Below are positions 9,059-18,878 of a DNA stretch of 64,000 nt, one piece after another. The translations under genes and the position numbers were made by a program. The stretch is taken from the NCBI GenBank assembly GCA_030066975.1, contig JASJAO010000013.1, positions 39,193-103,192 of the forward strand, in the 5' to 3' direction. The notes under the pieces are model-generated. The model saw only the letters and a program-made list of their open reading frames with translations. It searched no databases and was not told the origin of the DNA. This stretch comes from Henriciella sp. Its GTDB lineage: Bacteria; Pseudomonadota; Alphaproteobacteria; Caulobacterales; Hyphomonadaceae. How positions within the stretch are numbered: position 1 is the stretch's first letter; every line of letters begins with the position of its first letter.

Positions 9059-9991
9059 ATGAGATCTGCAATCCTGATTCATGGGCCGACGGCAAGTGGA
9101 AAGACGCTGCTCTCGGTGGCCTTGGCCAAAATCCTGAAAGGCGAGGTAATCAATGCGGACTCGATGCAGGTCTATGCCGACCTGAAGCTGATCTCCGCGC
9201 GCCCCACAGAAGAGGAGATGGCCGAGGTGCCGCACCACCTTTTCGGTCATATCCCGGCCTCTGAGCGCTATTCAACCGGCAAGTGGCTAGAGGCAGCCAA
9301 AAAACAGATCACTGATGTGCAGCGCCGGGGAAAAGTCCCGATCGTGATCGGCGGCACGGGGCTTTATCACCTGTCACTCGTCGACGGGTTGTCGAGAATC
9401 CCGCCCGTCCCGGAGGATATTCGCCTTGAAGTCGTGGACATCAACAAGCGCGGTGGATCCGACGCCTTGTATGCGCGCCTGTTAGAGGTGGATGCGCCAA
9501 CGGCGGAACGCCTCGGCCCGGGAGATACGCAACGCTTGTCGCGCGCGCTTGAGGTCTGGTTGGCGACGGGAAAATCTATTTCCAGTTTTCAAGGCAAGAA
9601 AACCCGGCCTGCTCTGGCTGATGAGAACTGGCTAGGGATCGCGCTCACGCCTCCGCGTGCCAGATTGTACTCCCGGATCGACAAGCGGTTTGAAGGCATG
9701 CTGATGGAAGGGGCAATGGAGGAAGCGCGCGGGCTTATGGAGCAGGGCTTGCCAGAAGACCTGCCGGCCATGAAAGCGCATGGGATTCCATGGCTGATGG
9801 CCTACCTGCGTGGTGAAATGAAAGCCGAAGCCGCCGCTGAACATGCCAAGCGAGACACGCGTCGATATGCCAAGCGTCAGTTCACCTGGATAGGGCGTCA
9901 ATTCCCGTTCTGGCCGCGTATTCCATCCATGTCTCTCGATGATCGAAAAAGGGTCATTCTTGCCCTATATAAGGAGGTTGACGGCAGTTAA
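9059..9991 (+). CDS. miaA: tRNA dimethylallyltransferase
   Basis: MiaA adds a dimethylallyl group to A37 of tRNAs that read codons starting with U. The start MRSAILIHGPTASGKT holds the P-loop at residues 9-16, followed by INADSMQVY with the catalytic aspartate, VIGGTGLY, and the C-terminal TRRYAKRQFTWIGRQ block. At 310 residues it is full length. The ATG at 9059 gives the canonical N-terminus; the frame stays open upstream, antisense to serB, but shows no family residues. The 3' end overlaps the proposed promoter of the ilv operon, which may couple expression of the two units. Confidence 0.96.
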   Translation: MRSAILIHGPTASGKTLLSVALAKILKGEVINADSMQVYADLKLISARPTEEEMAEVPHHLFGHIPASERYSTGKWLEAAKKQITDVQRRGKVPIVIGGTGLYHLSLVDGLSRIPPVPEDIRLEVVDINKRGGSDALYARLLEVDAPTAERLGPGDTQRLSRALEVWLATGKSISSFQGKKTRPALADENWLGIALTPPRARLYSRIDKRFEGMLMEGAMEEARGLMEQGLPEDLPAMKAHGIPWLMAYLRGEMKAEAAAEHAKRDTRRYAKRQFTWIGRQFPFWPRIPSMSLDDRKRVILALYKEVDGS

Positions 9992-10004
9992 GGGGTAATA
10001 TATG
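9978..10004 (+). promoter_or_regulatory. Candidate sigma-70 promoter of the ilv leader
   Basis: TTGACG at 9978-9983 and TATATG at 9999-10004 are separated by 15 bases, shorter than the ideal 17; a TATGCC at 10001-10006 would give 17. The site overlaps the end of miaA and would start transcription just before the leader peptide at 10037. Low confidence. Confidence 0.3.
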
Positions 10005-10036
10005 CCTCAGGCTCGAATTTTGGGAGGAAACGCATC

Positions 10037-10075
10037 GTGCGTCCAACAATCGTACTCGTGATTAAGCATCTGTAA
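10037..10075 (+). CDS. ilv operon leader peptide (attenuation peptide)
   Basis: A 12-codon frame starting with GTG encodes MRPTIVLVIKHL and stops with TAA. Five consecutive codons specify Ile, Val, Leu, Val, Ile, exactly the end products of the operon downstream. A strong GGAGG (10023-10027) sits 9 bases before the GTG. The last four codons and the stop run into the left arm of a 16-bp hairpin, and a U-tailed terminator hairpin follows before ilvB. This is the classical arrangement of an ilv attenuator, in which ribosome stalling on uncharged branched-chain tRNAs allows read-through. The peptide is seen directly; regulation is inferred from that architecture. Confidence 0.85.
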   Translation: MRPTIVLVIKHL

Positions 10076-10136
10076 CTGACGTTAAATCAGTTACAGATGC
10101 TTATCATTAGGGTCTCTTATCCGGGGGCCCTTTTTT
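10064..10136 (+). terminator. ilv attenuator: pause hairpin and rho-independent terminator
   Basis: Hairpin 1:2 is a perfect 16-bp inverted repeat, 10064-10079 with 10087-10102, around a 7-base loop; its left arm lies in the end of the leader frame. Hairpin 3:4 pairs AGGGUCUC (10109-10116) with GGGGCCCU (10124-10131), including G-U pairs, and ends in a run of six U bases. A weaker alternative pairing of AGAUGCU (10095-10101) with AGGGUCU (10109-10115), with one mismatch, would unfold the terminator and is the best antiterminator candidate. Stalling in the Ile/Val/Leu codons should favour it. Confidence 0.8.
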
Positions 10137-10178
10137 CTTGTCTGTCGTTCAACTGCTGCTCTTATGAAGGAAAATGTC

Positions 10179-11957
10179 ATGGACACCCAAGCCCATCCTG
10201 GCGCCGATACAGAAGCTCGTATGATGACGGGTGCTGAAATCGTGATCACCGCGCTACAGGAACAAGGCGTGGAGGTGATGTTCGGCTATCCGGGCGGAGC
10301 GGTGCTCCCTATTTACGACGCGCTTTATTCGACGCCGGAAATCCGACACATTCTGGTGCGGCATGAGCAGGGCGCTGGGCATGCCGCGGAAGGCTATGCG
10401 CGTTCAACAGGAAAGGCAGGCGTTGCTCTGGTCACCTCAGGTCCGGGCGCAACGAATATGGTAACACCCATCGCCGATGCCATGATGGACTCAATCCCGA
10501 TGGTCGTGATCACAGGACAGGTGCCAACACATCTGATTGGAACGGATGCCTTTCAGGAATGCGATACGGTCGGGATTACGCGATGCTGCGCCAAGCACAA
10601 TTACCTGGTGATGGATGTTAAAGATCTGGCCCGGACCATTCATGAGGCCTTTCTGATTGCAACGACGGGGCGTCCGGGACCGGTGGTTATCGACATCCCA
10701 AAGGACGTTCAGTTCGCGACGGGTCGCTATATCGGTAAGGACGGTGTGACACGGCGGACCTATCAGCCACAAACTGAGCCGCATCCGAGCCTGATCGAAG
10801 AAGCCATCGCGATGATGCGTAAAGCAAAGAAACCGGTTTTCTATACCGGTGGAGGCGTCATCAATTCCGGCCCGGAAGCCTCGCAAGCACTGCGGGACCT
10901 GCAAAAGGCGACCGGCTTTCCTGTGACGTCGACCTTGATGGGATTAGGAGCCTTTCCGGCAAGCCATGAGGACTGGCTTGGCATGCTGGGCATGCACGGC
11001 TCGTATGAGGCCAATCAGGCGATGCATGATTGTGATCTGATGATCTGTGTCGGTGCACGGTTTGATGATCGAGTGACCGGACGGATCGATGCGTTTTCGC
11101 CGAACTCGAAAAAGATCCACATCGATATCGACCCCAGCTCAATCAATAAGGTGATTTCCGTTGAGCTGCCGATCATCGCTGATTGTGGAAACGCGTTGAC
11201 AGCGCTGAACACGGCCTGGAAAGGCACCCGCCCCGAAAAACCGGATCTGACCGACTGGCGCGCGCAGATTAATGCCTGGCGCGCCCGAAAGTCCTTTGCC
11301 TACAGTGGCAGCGATACGGAGATTAAGCCGCAATACGCGATTGAGCGCTTGCATGCCTTGACCAAGGATCGCGACACCTACATTTCAACCGAAGTTGGCC
11401 AGCATCAGATGTGGGCCGCACAGCACTATCATTTCGAGGAGCCAAACCGCTGGATGACCAGTGGTGGGCTCGGCACGATGGGGTATGGCCTGCCAGCTGC
11501 GGTTGGCATTCAGGCGGCGCATCCAGACGCGCTCGTCATCGATATTGCTGGCGAAGCCAGCGTACAGATGGTTCTGCAGGAGCTTTCCACAGCCGTTCAA
11601 CACAAACTGCCGATCAAGATATTTGTCCTCAACAATGAATGGATGGGTATGGTACGCCAGTGGCAGGAATTGCTGCATGAAGAGCGCTATTCGCACTCCT
11701 ACTCGGACAGTCTGCCAGACTTTGTGAAACTGGCAGAGGCTTATGGGGGGCTCGGCCTGGTGTGTGACGATCCAAAGGATCTGGATAGCAAGATCCAGGA
11801 AATGATCGATTATGACGGCCCGGTGGTCTTTGATTGCCGCGTCACAAAAGCTGAAAACTGTCTGCCAATGATCCCTTCGGGAGCAGCGCACAATGAAATG
11901 ATCCTGTCAGAGATCACCGGTGATGAAATCGACGAAACAGGACGTGGTCTGGTTTAA
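10179..11957 (+). CDS. ilvB: Acetolactate synthase large (catalytic) subunit
   Basis: This ThDP enzyme condenses two pyruvates, or pyruvate with 2-oxobutyrate, in the first common step of branched-chain amino acid synthesis. It has the usual three domains in 592 residues: an N-terminal part with FGYPGGAVLPIYDAL and the RHEQGAGHAAEGYAR glutamate motif, a central FAD-binding part, and a C-terminal ThDP part with LNNEWMGMVRQWQELL. The ThDP motif reads AGEAS, with Glu459 where the family usually has Asp. ATG 10179 is preferred over ATG 10164 because AAGGA (10167-10171) sits 7 bases before it. It is the first gene after the attenuator and needs IlvN, encoded one gene later, for valine feedback. 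Confidence 0.97.
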   Translation: MDTQAHPGADTEARMMTGAEIVITALQEQGVEVMFGYPGGAVLPIYDALYSTPEIRHILVRHEQGAGHAAEGYARSTGKAGVALVTSGPGATNMVTPIADAMMDSIPMVVITGQVPTHLIGTDAFQECDTVGITRCCAKHNYLVMDVKDLARTIHEAFLIATTGRPGPVVIDIPKDVQFATGRYIGKDGVTRRTYQPQTEPHPSLIEEAIAMMRKAKKPVFYTGGGVINSGPEASQALRDLQKATGFPVTSTLMGLGAFPASHEDWLGMLGMHGSYEANQAMHDCDLMICVGARFDDRVTGRIDAFSPNSKKIHIDIDPSSINKVISVELPIIADCGNALTALNTAWKGTRPEKPDLTDWRAQINAWRARKSFAYSGSDTEIKPQYAIERLHALTKDRDTYISTEVGQHQMWAAQHYHFEEPNRWMTSGGLGTMGYGLPAAVGIQAAHPDALVIDIAGEASVQMVLQELSTAVQHKLPIKIFVLNNEWMGMVRQWQELLHEERYSHSYSDSLPDFVKLAEAYGGLGLVCDDPKDLDSKIQEMIDYDGPVVFDCRVTKAENCLPMIPSGAAHNEMILSEITGDEIDETGRGLV

Positions 11958-12037
11958 TGTTGGCGGCGCAGGTGATTGAAGGCTTTCAACCTGCTTTGTG
12001 GTCTGGCAATGCAGGGGGCAATCGTGCAGGGACGAAA

Positions 12038-12718
12038 ATGGATCTCAATGCCATGCTGACACTCATGCGAGATAATCTCGATGTCCTGATTGCTGTGCTC
12101 TCTGCCGCCGTGGCGATCACGGGAGCGCTACTCAGCCGTGCCGAGACCCGTCGTCAGCGGATGATCCAGCTTGAGAATCTTCGACATGGTGTGGATGCGC
12201 AGAGTATGGCCTGGGGCAATCACTGCATCGACGTTCTGAACCGCGCTGCTATGTTCGCTCGGACGCGGCAACACCAGCAGAATGATGCCAGCTTTCTTCA
12301 GCAAAGAGTGAACTTGATGCTCGCTGTGTCATCGCTCGTCGAACGCGGACGTTTATTCTTTCCCAATGTCGGCCCAGGCAGCAGGGGGGCGGACAAGGAA
12401 GGGGCTTATCGCGGCGCCCGTCCGCCGATTCTGGATGCCTTGATGTTCGCTTACTATGAGCTGGAATCACTTAGCCGCACAGATGGCCCGACCGCTGATA
12501 ACAGCGCTGAGTTTATCGCAGATTGTCGGCGATTGCTTGTCTCAGAGCTGCAAGCCCATCTCGACCCACGCCGGCGTGACACTGTGATTGGCCGTTATGA
12601 TGATCAACGCCTTGAGCATCGAAAGGATGCGATCGCGATCGCTGAAAGCCTGAAAACCAGATTGAAGTCACGTCGACCCGGCCTACAGATTGATGCCCAT
12701 AAAGAGACCGTTCAATGA
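12038..12718 (+). CDS. Membrane-anchored protein of unknown function inside the ilv operon
   Basis: I do not recognise a family. The protein has one membrane segment near the N-terminus (about residues 15-35, LDVLIAVLSAAVAITGALL) followed by an arginine- and glutamine-rich, mostly helical cytosolic region of roughly 190 residues. It lies between ilvB and ilvN, which are normally adjacent, and its end overlaps the ilvN start as ATGA, so it is translated with the operon. ATG 12038 has AGGG 7-10 bases upstream; the frame opens at ATG 11957, overlapping the ilvB stop, but without a binding site. Codon style matches its neighbours, so recent transfer is not evident. Nothing in it suggests an amino acid enzyme. 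Confidence 0.72.
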   Translation: MDLNAMLTLMRDNLDVLIAVLSAAVAITGALLSRAETRRQRMIQLENLRHGVDAQSMAWGNHCIDVLNRAAMFARTRQHQQNDASFLQQRVNLMLAVSSLVERGRLFFPNVGPGSRGADKEGAYRGARPPILDALMFAYYELESLSRTDGPTADNSAEFIADCRRLLVSELQAHLDPRRRDTVIGRYDDQRLEHRKDAIAIAESLKTRLKSRRPGLQIDAHKETVQ

Positions 12719-13268
12719 GTTCAAATCAAACCGATATTCCCGCCAGCGCCTATGATATGAGCCATATTGATGAGGCCGATGAGCGCCGAACGCTGGCGAT
12801 CATTGTTGACAATGAGCCGGGGGTCCTCGGCCGTGTCGTGGGCCTGTTTTCGGCGCGCGGCTACAATATCGAAAGCCTGACTGTCGCAGAAGTCGACCGG
12901 CGGCGTCATCGCTCCCGGATCACGGTTGTTACCAACGGTAGCCCGCAAATGCTGGAGCAGATCGAGGCACAGTTGCTGCGGCTTGTGCCTGTTGCGAGCG
13001 TCACCGATATGACCAAGTCGAAACGCGGGGTTGAGCGAGAATTGGCGCTGATCAAAGTGGCAGGAACTGGCGACAAGCGGGTTGAAGCTTTGCGCATCGC
13101 CGAGATTTTCCGGGCCCGGGTCATCGATACGACCAATGAGAGTTTCATTTTTGAGCTTACCGGCGCAAGCGACAAGATCGACCAGTTCTGTGCGCTGATG
13201 CGTCCGCTCGGCTTGAACGAGGTCAGCCGAACCGGCGTCCTGTCCATCAAGCGTGGGGCCGAACCTGG

Positions 13269-13272
<4 letters not shown>
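12715..13272 (+). CDS. ilvN: Acetolactate synthase small (regulatory) subunit
   Basis: IlvN binds valine through its N-terminal ACT domain and activates the catalytic subunit IlvB. The ACT domain begins at RRTLAIIVDNEPGVLGRVVG (residues 25-44) and continues through FSARGYNIESLTV; the second, ferredoxin-like half contains RELALIKV and ends with GVLSIKRG. The N-terminal extension of about 24 residues and the total of 185 residues are typical of alphaproteobacterial IlvN. The start overlaps the preceding ORF as ATGA and the end overlaps the glycosyltransferase gene by 4 bases, showing tight translational coupling through this part of the operon. Confidence 0.96.
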
Positions 13273-15408
<2,136 letters not shown>

Positions 15409-15419
15409 TCTTTCAGATG

Positions 15420-15450
15420 AAAAGCTGATCGGGTGACCGGTCAGCTTTTT
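15420..15450 (+). terminator. Rho-independent terminator of the ilv operon
   Basis: AAAAGCTGATCGG (15420-15432) pairs with CCGGTCAGCTTTT (15437-15449) around a GTGA loop, with one G-U pair, and runs into a T stretch. It lies just after the ilvC stop and marks the end of the operon. Confidence 0.88.
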
Positions 15451-15523
15451 CATTGCCTCATATCGCGCAGCAACTTAAGCGTGCGGCGGGTATGCGGGGC
15501 ACTCATAAGTATGGACTTGAATT

Positions 15524-15537
15524 TGACATCGCTGTCA
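15524..15537. promoter_or_regulatory. Palindrome TGACA-N4-TGTCA upstream of zwf, candidate operator
   Basis: A perfect 5-bp inverted repeat around a 4-base centre lies 42 bases before the zwf start. TTGACA at 15523-15528 overlaps it and could be a -35 box, but I see no convincing -10 at proper spacing. A repressor of the Entner-Doudoroff operon is the natural reader; which one is unknown. Confidence 0.35.
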
Positions 15538-15579
15538 GTATGTTAGTGCTGCAGCCGATCTAAGGGCGGAGTTGACACG

Positions 15580-17049
15580 ATGGCGAAGTTCATACCTGTC
15601 GAGGCGTTCGACATCGTGATCTTTGGTGGAACGGGTGATCTCTCAAAGCGCAAGCTGCTGCCAGCGCTTTATCACCGCTGGGCCGATGGGCAGATCCCGG
15701 AAAGCACCAACATTATCGGCGTGTCGCGAAGTGCGATGAGCGACGATGAGTTCAGTGAATTCGCGTTTGAAGCTTGCGACGAAGCGACGGAAGATTCGAT
15801 CAAACGCGAGGAATGGGACGCGTTCCGGAAGCATCTGCATTTCATCTCGATGGACGCCACAGATCCGAAGGCAGACTGGAAAGCTCTGAAAAAGCTGCTC
15901 AATCGCAAGGAAGACCGGCCGTGCATTTTCTACCTTGCGGTCACGCCGAAAATCTATGTTCCGATTTGTAACGCGCTGGGCCAGGCTGGACTGGCGGACA
16001 ATGATAGCCGGATCGTGCTGGAAAAGCCGATTGGGACTGATCTTGCTTCCGCCCGCGCGATCAATGAAGGCGTTGGTGCAGTCTTCCCGGAAGAGTGCAT
16101 TTATCGAATTGATCACTATCTCGGCAAAGAGACGGTTCAGAACCTGATGGTGCTGCGCTTTGCGAACTCCCTGTTTGAGCCAATGTGGAACAGGACCGCG
16201 ATTGATCACATCCAGATTACGGTTGCTGAACACTATGGCGTGGGCGACCGGGCGGGCTATTATGATGGGTCTGGCGCGCTGCGGGATATGGTCCAGAACC
16301 ATATTCTGCAATTGCTCTGCCTGATCATGATGGAGCCCCCCAACTCGATTGATGGTGATGCCATACGGGTTGAGAAGATCAAGGTGATGCAGGCCCTTCG
16401 CCCGGTTACGGCAGACGTGGCGAACGAGACAACGGTCCGGGCCCAATACGCCGAGGGCGCGGTCAACTCAAAGGCGGTTCCGGGCTATATCGAAGAGCTT
16501 GGGCATGACAGCCAGACCGAGACCTTTGTCGCGATCAAAACCTTCGTGGATAATTGGCGTTGGGCCCGCGTCCCGATTTATTTGCGTACAGGAAAAAGGC
16601 TCAGAAAGCGGCATTCGGAAATCGTGGTTCAGTTCCGGCCGACCCCTGTGGATATGTTCGGATCTGAATCCGCGCAAAGCAATCGGCTTGTGATCAATGT
16701 TCAGCCGGATGAAGGCGTAAAACTGTTTCTGCAGATCAAGGAGCCGGGGCCGGGCGGACTGCGCATTCGGTCGCTGCCACTCAATCTGTCATACGGCGAC
16801 AACTTCCTTGTGCGATATCCGGATGCGTATGAGCGCCTGTTGATGGATGTCGTCCGCGGCAATCTCTCTCTGTTCATTCGACGCGAAGAAGTTGAGGCGG
16901 CCTGGAGCTGGGTGGATGGATTGCTGGCGGCCTGGGATCAGGCCGACGCTCCGATGCGGTCTTATCCGGCGGGGCTTTCCGAAGGTCCAATTGAGTCGCA
17001 AATGCTGCTAAAGTCGGACAATAGAGAATGGTGGAAAGTATCTGAATGA
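15580..17049 (+). CDS. zwf: Glucose-6-phosphate 1-dehydrogenase
   Basis: Zwf oxidises glucose 6-phosphate to 6-phosphogluconolactone with NAD(P)+ and feeds the Entner-Doudoroff route. Near the start is the dinucleotide-binding motif FGGTGDLSKRKLLPALYH, and the active-site signature RIDHYLGKETVQNL carries the catalytic histidine. KTFVDNWRWARVPIYLRTGK is the usual substrate-domain block. Full length at 489 residues. GGAG at 15568-15571 supports ATG 15580. It opens a five-gene unit; its stop overlaps edd by 4 bases. No 6-phosphogluconolactonase gene is seen between zwf and edd, so lactone hydrolysis must be encoded elsewhere or be spontaneous. Confidence 0.97.
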   Translation: MAKFIPVEAFDIVIFGGTGDLSKRKLLPALYHRWADGQIPESTNIIGVSRSAMSDDEFSEFAFEACDEATEDSIKREEWDAFRKHLHFISMDATDPKADWKALKKLLNRKEDRPCIFYLAVTPKIYVPICNALGQAGLADNDSRIVLEKPIGTDLASARAINEGVGAVFPEECIYRIDHYLGKETVQNLMVLRFANSLFEPMWNRTAIDHIQITVAEHYGVGDRAGYYDGSGALRDMVQNHILQLLCLIMMEPPNSIDGDAIRVEKIKVMQALRPVTADVANETTVRAQYAEGAVNSKAVPGYIEELGHDSQTETFVAIKTFVDNWRWARVPIYLRTGKRLRKRHSEIVVQFRPTPVDMFGSESAQSNRLVINVQPDEGVKLFLQIKEPGPGGLRIRSLPLNLSYGDNFLVRYPDAYERLLMDVVRGNLSLFIRREEVEAAWSWVDGLLAAWDQADAPMRSYPAGLSEGPIESQMLLKSDNREWWKVSE

Positions 17050-18878
17050 CCGCACTTCATCCTGTGATTGCAGATGTGACCGCGCGGATTGAGGCCCGCT
17101 CATCTGACAGCCGCGCCGCTTATCTGGAAATGGTCAATGCCCGGCGGCCAGATGGATTTGCCCGCAACAAGCTGTCGGAAGGCAACCTGGCGCACGCCTC
17201 TGCAGGCTGTGCGGTCATGGACAAGGTTGAGCTGCTCGGCGGCACCTGGCCGAATATTGGCATTGTGACCAGCTACAATGATATGCTGTCCGCGCACGCG
17301 CCGTTCGAGCGTTATCCGGAATTGATACGAGACGAAGCCCGTAAAAACGGTGCGACCGCTCAGGTCGCTGGCGGGGTACCTGCTATGTGTGACGGCGTCA
17401 CGCAAGGCCAGGAAGGCATGGACCTATCGCTGTTCTCCCGGGACGTCATCGCCATGGCGTCGGCGGTCTCGCTGAGCCACGATACGTTTGATGCCGCGCT
17501 GCACTTGGGTGTTTGCGACAAGATTATTCCGGGTCTGGTCATCGCCGCGCTTCGGTTTGGCTGGCTGCCTCACATCATGGTGCCAGCCGGGCCGATGCCC
17601 TCCGGTCTGCCCAATCCTGAAAAGCAGCGTATTCGGCAGGAGTTCGCGCTCGGCAATGTCGGGCGCGACGAGTTGCTGCGGGCTGAATCAGAGAGCTATC
17701 ACACGCAAGGCACGTGTACGTTCTATGGGACCGCGAACTCCAATCAAATGCTGATGGAGGTGATGGGGCTGCACTTGCCGGGGGCGGCATTTCCCAATCC
17801 GGGCACCCCCCTGCGCGAGGCGCTGACCCGTGCTGCGGTCCGCCAAAGCCTCGCTAATTCTGTCCAAGGTGAGTTCAAGCCGATCAGCGACGTGATCGAT
17901 GCCCGCTCCATCGTGAACGGTGTGGTCGGTCTGATGGCCACCGGCGGGTCGACCAATCACATGTTGCACCTGCCTGCGATGGCCGCGGCAGCAGGGATTG
18001 ATCTACGGCTTGAGGATTTCTCGGCGATCAGCAGTGTGGTTCCGCTGCTGTGCCGAATCTATCCCAATGGTCCGGCGGATGTGAATCATTTCCACGCGGC
18101 TGGCGGTATGGGCTTTGTCATGCGCCAACTGCTCGATGCCGGACTGATCAATGGTGAGGCGATGGGCGTTGCTGGCCCGATTTCAGGATATTCGCAAGAA
18201 CCCTGGATTGATGGGGATGAGCTGCGCTGGCGCGAAGCGCCGGAGACCAGCGGAAACCTCGATATCATCCGTCCTTACAATGATCCGTTTGCGGGCACTG
18301 GTGGGCTGCAGATGCTGGACGGCGCTATGGGCCGTGGCGTGATCAAAGTCTCAGCCGTGAAACCGGAAAACCGGACGGTCGAGGCGCCATGCCGGGTCTT
18401 TGATACTCAGGACGCGGTGAAGGCCGCGTTTAAAGCCGGTGAACTGAACCGCGATGTCGTTATTGTTGTTAGGTTCCAGGGCCCTGCGGCCAATGGAATG
18501 CCGGAACTGCACGGCCTGTCCGCCATTCTTGGCGCCCTACAGGATCAGGGACACAAGGTCGCCTTGGTAACCGATGGGCGCATGTCTGGAGCAAGTGGCA
18601 AGTTTCCGGCCGCCATTCATGTGGGGCCTGAGGCCTCACGCGGCGGGCCGTTGGCGCGTGTTCAGGATGGGGATGTTATCCGTCTCGATGCACCGGCTGG
18701 ACGATTGGATCTTGCGATTGAGGATAGCGAACTGGCGCAGCGCGACACCGTGGTGTTTCGGCCGAACCGAACCGGAGAAGGACTCGGCCGGGAAATGTTC
18801 GCTGGATTCCGAGCAAGTGTTTCCGACGCAGAAACCGGTGGCAGCGTATTCTCTCTCATCGGTGGAGGGCGATCTTAA
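17046..18878 (+). CDS. edd: Phosphogluconate dehydratase
   Basis: Edd dehydrates 6-phosphogluconate to 2-keto-3-deoxy-6-phosphogluconate, the committed step of the Entner-Doudoroff pathway. It belongs to the IlvD/Edd iron-sulfur dehydratases. PAMCDGVTQGQEGMDLSLFS and GTCTFYGTANSNQMLMEVMG hold cluster-ligand cysteines, and VTDGRMSGASGK is the conserved C-terminal block. At 610 residues it is full length. It overlaps zwf by 4 bases and its stop codon shares a base with the glk start. The family name covers IlvD too, but the context and the N-terminal SHDTFDAALHLGVCDKI segment favour Edd. Confidence 0.96.
   Translation: MTALHPVIADVTARIEARSSDSRAAYLEMVNARRPDGFARNKLSEGNLAHASAGCAVMDKVELLGGTWPNIGIVTSYNDMLSAHAPFERYPELIRDEARKNGATAQVAGGVPAMCDGVTQGQEGMDLSLFSRDVIAMASAVSLSHDTFDAALHLGVCDKIIPGLVIAALRFGWLPHIMVPAGPMPSGLPNPEKQRIRQEFALGNVGRDELLRAESESYHTQGTCTFYGTANSNQMLMEVMGLHLPGAAFPNPGTPLREALTRAAVRQSLANSVQGEFKPISDVIDARSIVNGVVGLMATGGSTNHMLHLPAMAAAAGIDLRLEDFSAISSVVPLLCRIYPNGPADVNHFHAAGGMGFVMRQLLDAGLINGEAMGVAGPISGYSQEPWIDGDELRWREAPETSGNLDIIRPYNDPFAGTGGLQMLDGAMGRGVIKVSAVKPENRTVEAPCRVFDTQDAVKAAFKAGELNRDVVIVVRFQGPAANGMPELHGLSAILGALQDQGHKVALVTDGRMSGASGKFPAAIHVGPEASRGGPLARVQDGDVIRLDAPAGRLDLAIEDSELAQRDTVVFRPNRTGEGLGREMFAGFRASVSDAETGGSVFSLIGGGRS

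Noticed and set aside
15643..16446. 267-codon open frame on the minus strand
   Set aside because: Antisense to zwf with no motif or ribosome binding site; a shadow of GC-rich codon use.
17046..18878. Dihydroxy-acid dehydratase (ilvD), which would complete the ilv pathway
   Set aside because: The protein belongs to the same superfamily, but its neighbours zwf, glk and eda and its detailed motifs fit phosphogluconate dehydratase.
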